Assembly: GCA_900320815.1 (NCBI GenBank)
Contig: ONTY01000080.1
Coordinates: 1-11,449 of the forward strand
Source: an uncultured Pseudomonadota bacterium
GTDB lineage: Bacteria > Pseudomonadota > Gammaproteobacteria > Burkholderiales > Burkholderiaceae_C
Reading direction: 5' to 3'
DNA length: 11,449 bases
In this document: positions 1 through 7,454 of the stretch, in pieces
Layout of the letters: the number at the start of each line of letters is the position of its first letter
How positions within the stretch are numbered: position 1 is the stretch's first letter
Made by a program: the position numbers and the translations under genes
The notes under the pieces: generated by a model
The model's input: the letters and a program-made list of their open reading frames with translations, nothing else
Databases searched by the model: none
What the model was told of the DNA's origin: nothing

Positions 1-99
1 GCCCTCGCGCACCAGTGCCAGTTCGTAGAGTTGGCGCAAGTCCGGCTCGTCATCGACGACCAGCAGCCGTGCGTCGCTTGCTCCTTGCAGGGGTTTCAT
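1..99 (-). CDS. pilR: PilR-like response regulator, N-terminal fragment (runs off window)
   Basis: Only the first 33 codons are inside the window; the rest lies to the left. Seen: the translation contains LLVVDDEPDLRQLYELAL, the first strand and acidic pocket of a CheY-like receiver domain, where the paired aspartates bind Mg2+ near the phosphoacceptor. The start codon overlaps the pilS stop by 4 bases (ATGA), so the two are translationally coupled. Known: PilR is an NtrC-type sigma-54 activator of type IV pilin transcription and partners with PilS. The name is inferred from this partner, because the AAA+ and DNA-binding domains are not visible. Another NtrC-family regulator would look the same here. 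Confidence 0.82.
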   Translation of the reverse strand, partial: MKPLQGASDARLLVVDDEPDLRQLYELALVREG

Positions 100-1880
100 G
101 CTTGCTCCTCGTGCGTAGCCTCCGGCGCGGCGCTGGGCGCGGGCAAGCGCCGGAAGTTGATGAAAAAGCCGTTGCCTGGCCGCTCGCTGCCACCTTGGCT
201 GCGGCTCATGCGCTCATAGCTGATGGCGGCACCGTGGCGCTCGCACAGCTCGCGGCACAAAAACAGCCCCAGACCGCTGGAGCGGCTCTCGGAGGTGAAA
301 AACGGCTCAAACAAGTGCCGCTGCACGCCTGCATCCAGCGGCGAGCCGTCGCTCCACATCAGCAGCCGCACCGGCCCGTGGCGCAGCGCAAGTGTGGCCA
401 CCTGCAGCGCGGCGTCACTGCGCGTGGCGTAGCGCGCGGCGTTGTCCAGCAAATTGACGAGCACGCGGCGCAAGTGCTCGGCGGAAAACTGCACATACGC
501 GCCCTCGGCGCCCAAGTTCACCACCAGGCGCGTGCCACTGCCGTGCTGCCCGGCCCATTCGCCAACAAAAGCGCGCACGCTCTCATCGAGCGCCAGCTGC
601 TCGGCGGCATGGCCGCCTTCGGTGTTGCCTTGGGCGCGCGCAACGTCCAGCACATCGTCGACGATGCGCCCAAGGCGCTGCGCGTTCTGCTGCACCATGC
701 CGATGAGCGGCGCCAGGCCGCTGCTCTCGTCCAGCTCCTCGGCCAGCAGCGCGTTGGCTTGCGTAATCGCCGCCAGCGGGTTGCGGATTTCATGCGCCAC
801 TGCGGCTGACATGCGCCCCATTGCCGCGAGTTTTTCCGTGCGCAGCCGCGCTTCCATCTCGCGCTGATCCTGCAAAAACATCACGCACAAGCTGGCGCCG
901 CCAATGGTGGGCGTGCGCTGCGTGCGCACTTTCAAGTGGCTGCTGCTCTGCTCTGCGGTGTAGAGAACGACCTCGCTGGCTTCCACTTCGCCCAGCGCAA
1001 ACGTCTTGTTGGCGATTTCCGCCAGCGGCAACCACGCCGAGTCATCGTGCAGGCTAAAGCTGTGCGCCGTCACCTCATCGTCAGAGCCGAGCATCTGTCG
1101 CGCCGCTGGATTGGCCGTGCGCACCGTGCCGTCTGCGCCCACCACCAGCACCCCTTCCGGCAAGGCTTCCACCACCATGTCATTGACCATGCTCTGGATT
1201 TGTGTCTCGATGCGCCCGCGCCGCGCCGCTTTTTCCTCGCGCGCCAGGCGCCGCGCAATCTGGTTGGCCAGCAGTGCCAGCCCCAGCAGCGCCCCGCCTG
1301 CCAACCCCGCCTGCACCAGGCGGTGCGCGTCGCCTTTGACTGAATGCAGCACCGTCCACAGCGCCAGCCCCAGCACGCTAAGCGCCGCCAGCGCCGCCAC
1401 CCCAAGCGCCACTAGGCGCGTGCCCAGCAGCGCCGCCATGAGCACCGGAAGCACCAGGATGGGCGTGTAGCTGACCGACGGCGTCAGCGGCTGCGCCAGC
1501 AGAAAAAACAACACATCCAGCGCCACCGCCAGCAACCACAGACGATCAGGGCGCCCTTTGGCGTCATACGGGCGCCCAAAGCTGCGCGCCAGCACCGTGG
1601 CCGTGGCATACAGCAGGCACAGCCACAGCAGTGCTACCGACGGCGGCTGCGCCGCGCGCCCGCCCCACGCCACTGTGGCGTGCATCGCCAAAATTGCCAG
1701 CGCCAGCAGCGCGCGCGCCGACATGAAGTTTGTCCACAGCCGCGCAAAACCAGACGGCCCGCTGTCTGCAGCCACTGGCGCGCTGCCAGCAGCAAACGAG
1801 CGCGGTTGCGGCTGCGGCTGCGTGCTAAACCAGCTATGGCCTGGTGGCAAAAAAACAGACTTCTCCGCATCCCGCCTCAT
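96..1880 (-). CDS. pilS: PilS-like membrane sensor histidine kinase
   Basis: This is a 594-residue two-component sensor kinase of the inner membrane. Seen: a proline/glutamine-rich cytoplasmic N-terminus; about six hydrophobic segments between residues 51 and 206; a PAS-like region at about 233-340; the H-box VAHEIRNPLA with phospho-acceptor His363; the N-box NLLDNAARYA (476-485); a DG pair at 511-512; and the G2 box SSGLGLFLCREL near 534-545. Known: PilS phosphorylates PilR and responds to pilin level in the membrane. ATG at 1880 is preferred over an upstream in-frame GTG at 1886, because an AGAGGG ribosome site lies about 8 bases before the ATG and only about 2 before the GTG. The stop overlaps the pilR start. 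The gene is 64 bases downstream of the ypjD-like gene and may share its transcript. Length and domain order suit PilS; confidence in a kinase is very high, in the exact name slightly lower. Confidence 0.9.
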   Translation of the reverse strand: MRRDAEKSVFLPPGHSWFSTQPQPQPRSFAAGSAPVAADSGPSGFARLWTNFMSARALLALAILAMHATVAWGGRAAQPPSVALLWLCLLYATATVLARSFGRPYDAKGRPDRLWLLAVALDVLFFLLAQPLTPSVSYTPILVLPVLMAALLGTRLVALGVAALAALSVLGLALWTVLHSVKGDAHRLVQAGLAGGALLGLALLANQIARRLAREEKAARRGRIETQIQSMVNDMVVEALPEGVLVVGADGTVRTANPAARQMLGSDDEVTAHSFSLHDDSAWLPLAEIANKTFALGEVEASEVVLYTAEQSSSHLKVRTQRTPTIGGASLCVMFLQDQREMEARLRTEKLAAMGRMSAAVAHEIRNPLAAITQANALLAEELDESSGLAPLIGMVQQNAQRLGRIVDDVLDVARAQGNTEGGHAAEQLALDESVRAFVGEWAGQHGSGTRLVVNLGAEGAYVQFSAEHLRRVLVNLLDNAARYATRSDAALQVATLALRHGPVRLLMWSDGSPLDAGVQRHLFEPFFTSESRSSGLGLFLCRELCERHGAAISYERMSRSQGGSERPGNGFFINFRRLPAPSAAPEATHEEQA

Positions 1881-1944
1881 ACGCACACCCTCTTGTCTCT
1901 CTTGTCTTTGCTGCCCTTTTCTTGCACCAGCGTGGCAGCGCCGT

Positions 1945-2763
1945 TCATGCCGCCTGCGCCAGCAGCACCTCCATCACAAAGCGCGAGCCGACGTAGCCCA
2001 GTAGCAGCAGCGCCGCGCCCGCATACAGCGTGTGTGCCGCGCGCCGTCCACGCCAGCCCAGCCAGCGGCGACCCGCCAGCAGCACAGCCAGCACCAGCCA
2101 CGAGAGCAGCGTAAACACCCGCTTGTAATCCCAGCGCCAGCCGGCGTAGGTGCGTCCATACAGTTCATGACCAAAAAACATGCCTGCCAGCATGGTGAGC
2201 GTGAGCACCACAAACGCCGCGCTCACAAAGCGGAACATCAGGCGCTCGAGTGTGAGCAGCGGCACTCCGCCCTCTGCCGGCTGTGCCGCCGCTGCCCGCT
2301 GGCGCATCTGCCTGTCCTGGCGCTCCATCATCCAGCCGTGCACCACAGCAGCGGCCATCAGCCCGTACGCGGCAATGCCCAGCGCCCAGTGCAGCGGCAG
2401 CAGCGCCGAATTGGTTGCCGGCAGCGGCTCGCCCGGAAACAGCACCGACAGCACCACCGCCAGCGTGCCAAAGCCCGCCAGCGCCCAGCGCGCGCGCAGC
2501 TGCGGATACAACTGGCTCTCCACCACATACACCGTCAGCGCCAGCCACACCGTCACCGACAGCGCCGGCGCAAAGCCAAAGCGCGGCTGCCCACGCGACA
2601 TATTCCACGCCAGCAGCATTCCGTGCAGCACCCATGCCAGCAACAACACACGCCGCGCGCTCACTGCGCCCAGCACACGCGCCGCCAGCGCCGGCACCGC
2701 GTACGCCAGTGCCGCTGCCGCTGGCAGCACCAAAGCAAGAGGGGAAGCGCCCACTAAAATCAT
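1945..2763 (-). CDS. ypjD: YpjD/CcsA-family cytochrome c assembly-like membrane protein
   Basis: This 272-residue protein is almost entirely hydrophobic, with about eight predicted membrane segments. Seen: conserved-looking histidines in VLHGMLLAW (His47) and LPLHWALGIAAYGL (His125), and a C-terminal GWRWDYK motif (209-214) followed by a membrane helix, as in the CcsA/CcmF/NrfE superfamily that handles haem. Known: the E. coli homologue ypjD also neighbours ffh, and the family is annotated as cytochrome c assembly-like although its role is not firmly established. The reading frame is open far upstream through antisense ffh. ATG at 2763 is chosen because the hydrophobic protein begins there and the upstream sequence is clearly an ffh shadow. 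There is no strong ribosome site. A TATACA sequence at 2772-2777 (minus strand) could be a -10 box, without a convincing -35. The gene is divergent from ffh across 85 bases. Confidence 0.8.
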   Translation of the reverse strand: MILVGASPLALVLPAAAALAYAVPALAARVLGAVSARRVLLLAWVLHGMLLAWNMSRGQPRFGFAPALSVTVWLALTVYVVESQLYPQLRARWALAGFGTLAVVLSVLFPGEPLPATNSALLPLHWALGIAAYGLMAAAVVHGWMMERQDRQMRQRAAAAQPAEGGVPLLTLERLMFRFVSAAFVVLTLTMLAGMFFGHELYGRTYAGWRWDYKRVFTLLSWLVLAVLLAGRRWLGWRGRRAAHTLYAGAALLLLGYVGSRFVMEVLLAQAA

Positions 2764-2848
2764 GACAGCAGTGTATAGCGGCGCCAGCGCCCTCCCCCCT
2801 TGGTGACGGAAGGTGTGCGGCGCCTTTCTTTTTCCGTGCCCAACAGCT

Positions 2849-4252
2849 ATGGCCACCTCCACCCTCACCACCAAACTCTCCGCTCTCGTCAAGCGCATCA
2901 GCGGCCAGGCCCGCATCACCGAATCCAACATCGCCGACATGCTGCGCGAAGTGCGCATGGCGCTGCTTGAAGCGGACGTCGCGCTGCCCGTGGTGCGCGA
3001 GTTCATCGCCCGCGTCAAAGAAAAAGCACTTGGCCAGGAAGTGCTCGCCAGCCTCACCCCAGGCCAAGCCCTTGTCGGCATCGTGCAGCGCGAACTCGCC
3101 GCCACGATGGGCGAAGGAGTCAGCGACATCAATCTCGCCGCACAGCCGCCTGCCGTCGTTCTCATGGCTGGCCTGCAAGGCGCGGGCAAAACCACCACCT
3201 GCGCCAAACTCGCGCGCCTGCTCATGCGCCAGCGCAAAAAGAAAGTGCTCACTGTCTCGGGCGACGTATACCGCCCCGCAGCCATCGAACAATTGAAAAC
3301 CGTCACCGGGCAAGCTGGCGCCGATTTTTTCCCCTCCACCCCGCAGCAAAAACCGCTGGATATTGTCCGCACTGCGCTGGAGCACGCGCGCACGCATTAT
3401 TACGACGTATTGATTGTGGACACCGCCGGGCGCCTTGCCATTGACGAGGCCATGATGCAGGAAATCAGCGCCCTGCACGCTGCCCTCAACCCGGTGGAAA
3501 CCCTTTTCGTCGTCGACGCCATGCAGGGGCAAGACGCCGCCAACACCGCCAAAGCTTTCAAAGACGCGCTGCCACTCACGGGCATCGTCCTCACCAAAAT
3601 TGACGGCGACTCGCGCGGCGGCGCCGCACTCTCTGTGCGGCAAATCACCGGTGCGCCCATCAAACTCGCAGGCACCTCCGAAAAAATCGACGGCCTGGAG
3701 ATTTTTGACGCCCAGCGTCACGCCGGGCGCATCCTTGGCATGGGCGACGTCATTGCCCTGGTCGAACAAGCCGCCGCACATGTGGATATTGAAGCCGCCA
3801 CCAAACTCGCCCAAAAAGTCAGCAGCGGCAAAGGCTTTGACCTGCAAGACTTTCTCGACCAGCTGCGCCAGATGAAACACATGGGCGGGCTGGAAAATCT
3901 CATCGACAAACTCCCCGCCCAGCTTGCCGCCCGCGCTGGCGAAGCAGATTTGGAGCGCGCTGCCAAAGACATGCGCCGCAAAGAAGGCATCATTTGCAGC
4001 ATGACCCCGCAGGAGCGCCGTCGCCCTGAAATCCTCAAAGCCAGCCGCAAAAAACGCATCGCTGCCGGCGCCGGCGTGCAGGTGCAGGAAGTCAACCGCC
4101 TGCTCAAAGAGTTTGAACAAATGCGCAGCATGATGAAACAGTTCAATAAAGGCGGCGCCCTGATGAAAATGATGCGAAAACTCGGCGGCGGCGGTCTGGG
4201 CGGTCTGGGCAAACTGCTTGGTGGCGGCCTGCCTCCCGGCATGGGGCGCTAA
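2849..4252 (+). CDS. ffh: Signal recognition particle protein Ffh (SRP54 homologue)
   Basis: Ffh is the GTPase of the bacterial signal recognition particle. It binds 4.5S RNA and signal sequences, and docks with FtsY to target membrane proteins. Seen over 467 residues: an N-domain helical bundle (about 1-95); P-loop GLQGAGKTT (109-117); DTAGR (191-195); TKIDGDSRGG (249-258); GTSEKIDGLEIF closing the GTPase domain; then a methionine-rich M domain with CSMTPQERRRPEILKASRKK (383-402) and IAAGAGVQVQEVNRLLKEF, which holds the RNA-binding helix-turn-helix. It ends in a Gly/Leu-rich tail, common in proteobacterial Ffh. ATG at 2849 is chosen over an in-frame ATG at 2813 because family proteins start at this point (MATSTLTTKL); the upstream extension looks non-coding. 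Length is slightly above the usual 450 or so. Essential housekeeping gene, intact. Confidence 0.97.
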   Translation: MATSTLTTKLSALVKRISGQARITESNIADMLREVRMALLEADVALPVVREFIARVKEKALGQEVLASLTPGQALVGIVQRELAATMGEGVSDINLAAQPPAVVLMAGLQGAGKTTTCAKLARLLMRQRKKKVLTVSGDVYRPAAIEQLKTVTGQAGADFFPSTPQQKPLDIVRTALEHARTHYYDVLIVDTAGRLAIDEAMMQEISALHAALNPVETLFVVDAMQGQDAANTAKAFKDALPLTGIVLTKIDGDSRGGAALSVRQITGAPIKLAGTSEKIDGLEIFDAQRHAGRILGMGDVIALVEQAAAHVDIEAATKLAQKVSSGKGFDLQDFLDQLRQMKHMGGLENLIDKLPAQLAARAGEADLERAAKDMRRKEGIICSMTPQERRRPEILKASRKKRIAAGAGVQVQEVNRLLKEFEQMRSMMKQFNKGGALMKMMRKLGGGGLGGLGKLLGGGLPPGMGR

Positions 4253-4293
4253 TCCCGCACGCCACACACAACAAACCCCAAACGGCAAAATCA

Positions 4294-4316
4294 AAGGGTA
4301 TCAGTTGTTTGCCCTT
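4294..4316 (+). terminator. Weak hairpin downstream of ffh, possible terminator
   Basis: AAGGGTA (4294-4300) pairs with TGCCCTT (4310-4316) across a 9-base loop, with one T-G wobble. It lies 42 bases after the ffh stop in the 187-base gap before pcm. There is no proper T-run after it, so intrinsic termination is uncertain. The rest of the gap is AT-richer than the genes. TAGAAT at 4392-4397 resembles a -10 box but has no good -35 partner at the usual spacing. Confidence 0.3.
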
Positions 4317-4439
4317 ATAACTTGCGGGCATTCAAACATCAATTGGCAGAGTATTTTCCCCCCTTATCGCTGCTCTCACACCCCACCCACCTAGAATCCA
4401 TCTTCCCCTTTTCGCCCCCTGCCGCAAGGAGCTTCAAGC

Positions 4440-5303
4440 ATGGACATTGAACAGGCACGCCAAAACATGGTGCTGCAACAAATCCGCCCCTGGGGCGTGC
4501 ATGACGAGCGCGTACTTGCACTCATGGCCAGCCTGCCGCGCGAAGAATTTGTCCCCCTGCACTGGCGCAACCTCGCCTTTGCTGATACACCCCTGCCCCT
4601 ACTCGCTGACGCTGCCGCTGCCCGCGACGCTGGTCAAGTCATGCTGCCCCCATGTATGCAGGCGCGCATGGCGCAAGAGTTGAACATCGCCCCGCACGAA
4701 AAAGTGCTGCACATCGGCACCGGCTCCGGCTTCATGGCCGCCTTGCTCGGTGGCCTGGCGCAGCGCGTCATCAGCGCCGAGTTGGACGAAACGCTGGCGC
4801 AGCGCGCCCAAGAAAACCTGGCGCGCACCGGCACACTCAACGTCCACGTCCGCGCTGCTGACGGCCTCAAAGTCGCGCTCGAAGACGGCCCCTTTGATGC
4901 CATTCTCCTTTCTGGCTCCGTACTCGCCGTGCCCGACGCCCTCATCTACCAGCTCCAGCATGGTCACCAGCGAGAACTGCAGCATAGGCATGCCACTGGT
5001 TGCCTGGCAGCAGCCGCCCTGTTTCTGTTCTATCAAGTGGGGCGCATGGTCGGTGCCGATGACACTAATGCGGCCATCCGTCAACGACTGGCGCAGCATA
5101 AACTGGTCGACAGGGGGAACGCAGTCGCATGCTCCAAATATCACAGGTATCCACCTTTCCTCCCGCATGTTCTGCGGGCATTCATGAACCGCATTGGTGG
5201 GTATATTCATCCCATCAATATACCCGACCCCAAAAAGCTCCATTGCCAGCGTCTTATGCTGGCAATAGGCGAATACCTCAACACCAACAAAAGCAAAGGC
5301 TAG
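4440..5303 (+). CDS. pcm: Truncated Pcm-like isoaspartate methyltransferase with an unrelated C-terminal tail (probably inactive)
   Basis: Residues 1-173 are recognisably protein-L-isoaspartate O-methyltransferase, the SAM-dependent enzyme that repairs damaged aspartyl/asparaginyl residues. Seen: the family N-terminus DIEQARQNMVLQQIRPWGV; SAM-binding motif VLHIGTGSGFMAALL (89-103); the acidic strand end ISAELDE; and SGSVLAVPDALIYQLQ, which matches the family segment before the last two strands. There is an extra Ala/Asp-rich loop of about 11 residues near 55-65. From about residue 174 the normal GGRL-type continuation, about 45-50 residues, is missing. It is replaced by 114 residues read antisense through a dihydroorotase fragment and a hairpin-rich spacer. 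The start is secure: AAGGAG at 4426-4431 precedes the ATG. The stop falls on the CTAG shared with the stop of the converging permease gene. The loss removes core Rossmann strands, so activity is doubtful. The open frame may be accidental. Confidence 0.75.
   Translation: MDIEQARQNMVLQQIRPWGVHDERVLALMASLPREEFVPLHWRNLAFADTPLPLLADAAAARDAGQVMLPPCMQARMAQELNIAPHEKVLHIGTGSGFMAALLGGLAQRVISAELDETLAQRAQENLARTGTLNVHVRAADGLKVALEDGPFDAILLSGSVLAVPDALIYQLQHGHQRELQHRHATGCLAAAALFLFYQVGRMVGADDTNAAIRQRLAQHKLVDRGNAVACSKYHRYPPFLPHVLRAFMNRIGGYIHPINIPDPKKLHCQRLMLAIGEYLNTNKSKG
4938..5123 (-). pseudogene. Internal fragment of a dihydroorotase (PyrC/amidohydrolase family)
   Basis: On the strand opposite the pcm tail, about 62 codons read as dihydroorotase. 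Seen: a PPV segment, then LRQSLTDGRISVIGTDHAPH containing the family metal-site motif TDHAPH, then GCCQATSGMPMLQFSLVTML and ELVDEG. Known: in cyclic amidohydrolases this Asp sits in the active site. A family protein should have several hundred residues before this and roughly 80-100 after it. Here the upstream part stops matching above about 5123, and the downstream part stops at the pcm junction (4938-4958). The sequence looks closest to dihydroorotases of the type found in Bacteroidetes and relatives, but that is an impression without a search. It is a dead fragment, not a gene. Confidence 0.72.
5162..5178. repeat. Perfect 6-bp inverted repeat (hairpin 1)
   Basis: CCCGCA and TGCGGG flank a 5-base loop (TGTTC). 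It is the first of three hairpins within 105 bases, between the dihydroorotase fragment and the ABC permease gene. No T-run follows on either strand. Confidence 0.45.
5199..5225. repeat. Perfect 9-bp inverted repeat (hairpin 2)
   Basis: GGGTATATT and AATATACCC pair perfectly over 9 bases around the loop CATCCCATC. This hairpin is AT-rich in a GC-rich genome and symmetric enough to fold on either strand. No function is assigned. Confidence 0.5.
5242..5266 (-). terminator. Candidate intrinsic terminator of the ABC transporter operon
   Basis: ATTGCCAGC and GCTGGCAAT form a perfect 9-bp stem with a 7-base loop. Read on the minus strand it starts 34 bases after the permease stop and is followed, four bases past the stem, by TTTTT. 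That makes a plausible but slightly displaced rho-independent terminator for the ABC operon. On the plus strand no T-run follows. Confidence 0.5.
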
Positions 5304-5959
5304 TGCATTCCCAGCCCCGGCACCGCCAGGCGTTGCTCGAGTTTTTTCAGCGCCAGCATCGCCACGCTCACCAGCGCCAGGTAATACAACGCAATCACCA
5401 TAAACGCCTCGGTAAAGCGGAAATACTCGCCCGCAACATTCTTCCCCTCGCCTGTCAGTTCCACGCATGTGACGATATACGCCAGCGACGAGTATTTAAT
5501 GAGATAAATAATCTCATTACCGCAGCCGTGCAGCGCGCGTCGAAACGCCTGCGGCAAAACAATGGTGAACAGCGCCTGCCAGCGCCCAAAGCCCAGCGCC
5601 AGCGCCCCCAGAAACTGCCCGTGGCGGATTGATAAAAACGCTCCCCGCACATATTCACTTTGATACGCGCCGCTGCACAAAATAAAACCCAGCACCGCCG
5701 CCGCATATGGCGAAAACTTGATACCCACACTCGGCAGTCCAAAATACAGCACAAACAGCTGCACCACCAGCGGCGTGCCACGAAAAATAGCGGCATACGC
5801 ATCGCCTGCGCGCTGCATCCAGCGCGGACCATATGCGCGCACGCTGCCTGCCAGCAGGCCAATCAGCACCCCGCCCAGCGCCGAGGGCACGATAAGTTTC
5901 ACGCTCATCAGCAGCCCGCGATTGAGCGCCGTCAACAGCTCCTGATAAAACGGCGACAT
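5300..5959 (-). CDS. Polar amino-acid ABC transporter permease (HisM/GlnP type)
   Basis: This 219-residue inner-membrane permease belongs to an amino-acid uptake transporter. Seen: about five membrane segments, the early RGTPLVVQLFVLYFG motif (60-74) typical of HisM/GlnP-type permeases, and the EAA loop ALGFGRWQALFTIVLPQ (121-137), which contacts the ATPase. It is the last gene of a four-gene minus-strand operon, 13 bases after the ATPase gene; AGGA about 10 bases before the ATG serves as a modest ribosome site. It probably pairs with the other permease (6731-7411) as a heterodimer. The stop TAG shares a CTAG palindrome with the stop of the converging pcm chimera. Substrate specificity cannot be read from the sequence. 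Confidence 0.92.
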   Translation of the reverse strand: MSPFYQELLTALNRGLLMSVKLIVPSALGGVLIGLLAGSVRAYGPRWMQRAGDAYAAIFRGTPLVVQLFVLYFGLPSVGIKFSPYAAAVLGFILCSGAYQSEYVRGAFLSIRHGQFLGALALGFGRWQALFTIVLPQAFRRALHGCGNEIIYLIKYSSLAYIVTCVELTGEGKNVAGEYFRFTEAFMVIALYYLALVSVAMLALKKLEQRLAVPGLGMH

Positions 5960-5972
5960 TTTCTATATATTC

Positions 5973-6734
5973 CTATGCTCCGCCCAGGTGGCTGCAAAAG
6001 CCCAGCGTGCGGCTGCCGCAGCCTGGCGCCAGCAGCGCCGCCGGCGCGCCGCGCTCCACAATTTCACCCGCCTGCATAAACAAGATTTCATCGGCCAGCG
6101 TCTCAATCAGATTCATTTGGTGCGTGGCCATCATCATCGTCATACCGCCTTCGGCAAGCTTTTTGATGACAGCAATCACCTCGCCAATCAGCTCTGGGTC
6201 CAGCGCACTCGTGGGTTCATCCAACAGCAGTACCTTGGGATCCATCGCCAGCGCACGCGCTATGGCCACGCGCTGCTTTTGTCCGCCAGAAAGCTGCGCT
6301 GGATATAAATCTGCTTTTTCCGCCAGCCCCACGCGCTCCAATTCCAGCAACGCGCGCTCGCGCGCCGCCTCGCGTGCTGCGCCGCGCACTTTGCGCAGCG
6401 GCACGGTGATATTGGCAAGCGCGCTCAAATGGTCAAACAGATTAAAATCCTGAAAAATCATTCCAACCTGCTGGCGCAGCGCATACAGACTTTTATTTTC
6501 GTGCCAGTTCACCGCGCGCCCCTCCAAGCGAATCACGCCGCCTTCATCGGGCAGCGTCAGGCAGTTCAGGCACTGCAGCAGTGTGCTTTTACCGCTGCCC
6601 GACGGCCCGATGAGAATTTTAATTTCCCCCGGCTCCAGCCCCAGCCCCACGCCCTTCAAAATGCGCTGCCCGGCAAACGTTTTGCTGATATTTTCCGCTT
6701 CCAAAACAGGCGCCGCCGCCACAGGTGCCGTCAT
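5973..6734 (-). CDS. Polar amino-acid ABC transporter ATP-binding protein (GlnQ/HisP type)
   Basis: This 253-residue cytoplasmic ATPase drives the importer. Seen: Walker A GPSGSGKST (43-51), Q-loop MIFQDFNLF (Gln95), ABC signature LSGGQKQR (148-155), Walker B VLLLDEPTSALDP (168-180) and switch histidine in ATHQM (His205). All catalytic motifs are intact. An N-terminal Ala-rich stretch precedes the fold, and the end (residues about 235-253) is short and Gly/Cys-containing. Its ATG overlaps the stop of the upstream permease by 4 bases (ATGA), indicating translational coupling. Known: such ATPases act as dimers with two permeases and a periplasmic binding protein, all of which are present in this operon. 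Confidence 0.95.
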   Translation of the reverse strand: MTAPVAAAPVLEAENISKTFAGQRILKGVGLGLEPGEIKILIGPSGSGKSTLLQCLNCLTLPDEGGVIRLEGRAVNWHENKSLYALRQQVGMIFQDFNLFDHLSALANITVPLRKVRGAAREAARERALLELERVGLAEKADLYPAQLSGGQKQRVAIARALAMDPKVLLLDEPTSALDPELIGEVIAVIKKLAEGGMTMMMATHQMNLIETLADEILFMQAGEIVERGAPAALLAPGCGSRTLGFCSHLGGA

Positions 6735-7411
6735 TGATGCTCTCCCGCCGCATATCCTGGAATGCGGACTTTACGCTCCAGGGCGCGCAGCGCCGCCACG
6801 CCCGCCCAAGTGAGCAAAAAATACAGCAGTCCTGCTGCAATATACAGCGGCAGGTGCTGGTACGTGCGTGAGGCCACAAATTGCGTGCGCGCCATAATCT
6901 CCGGCGCGCCCACCACAAACGCCAGCGCCGAGTCTTTCAAAATAATAGAATACTCATTGGACCACGCCGGTATTGCCAGCCGCAGCGCCTGCGGCAAAAT
7001 AATGGTGCGCACCGCCTGCCAGCGCCCCAGGCCCAGTGCACACGCAGCGCGAAACTGCCCCGGGGGCAACGACAAAATTGCACCACGGAATATATTCGCC
7101 TGGTACGCCCCCGTCGTGCAGCCCAGCACAATCGCTACTGCGGCCAGCGCCGGAATATTCCACCCCAGCCAGGTGAACAGCCCAAAATAAAACAAAAACA
7201 GCAGCGCCAGCACCGGCACACCACGGAAAAACCACAGATACACCGTCAGCAGCACGCGCAGCCAGCGCGGCCCATACACCAGCGCCGCCGCCGCAGGCAC
7301 ACCAAGAATGAGGCCAATGAGCATCGCCGCCACCACAATCAGAGCGGTATTGCCCACACCCGCGAGTAAATACGGCAATGCCGTAATGATGGCGCTCATT
7401 TTGGTGTCCAC
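6731..7411 (-). CDS. Polar amino-acid ABC transporter permease (HisQ/GlnP type)
   Basis: This 226-residue membrane permease is the second member of the pair. Seen: about five hydrophobic helices, FFRGVPVLALLFLFYFG (61-77), and the EAA loop CALGLGRWQAVRTIILPQ (124-141) followed by LRLAIPAWSNEY. GTG at 7411 is chosen as the start because GAGGAG lies about 7 bases upstream; an in-frame ATG at 7399 has no such site. The gene follows the binding-protein gene by 43 bases and overlaps the ATPase gene by 4. It resembles the operon's other permease in the EAA region, consistent with an ancient duplication typical of this family. Confidence 0.92.
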   Translation of the reverse strand: MDTKMSAIITALPYLLAGVGNTALIVVAAMLIGLILGVPAAAALVYGPRWLRVLLTVYLWFFRGVPVLALLFLFYFGLFTWLGWNIPALAAVAIVLGCTTGAYQANIFRGAILSLPPGQFRAACALGLGRWQAVRTIILPQALRLAIPAWSNEYSIILKDSALAFVVGAPEIMARTQFVASRTYQHLPLYIAAGLLYFLLTWAGVAALRALERKVRIPGYAAGEHQ

Positions 7412-7454
7412 GGGTGGCTCCTCGCGCTGGCGTTGTTTTTAGACAGCCCGTGGC

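Noticed and set aside
3671..3708. Ffh GTSEKIDGLE with Ser instead of Gly in the closing GTPase motif
   Set aside because: Serine at this place also occurs in well-studied Ffh proteins (Thermus aquaticus has GVSEK), so it is normal variation.
2165..4294. Very long minus-strand open frame (about 700 codons) opposite ffh
   Set aside because: It is the antisense shadow of ffh plus an out-of-frame read of the ypjD-like gene; composition is low-complexity Gly/Ala and no family is recognisable.
4253..4439. A small gene or 4.5S RNA between ffh and pcm
   Set aside because: No start with ribosome site and sustained frame other than pcm itself, and no long 4.5S-like hairpin; only a weak stem is present.
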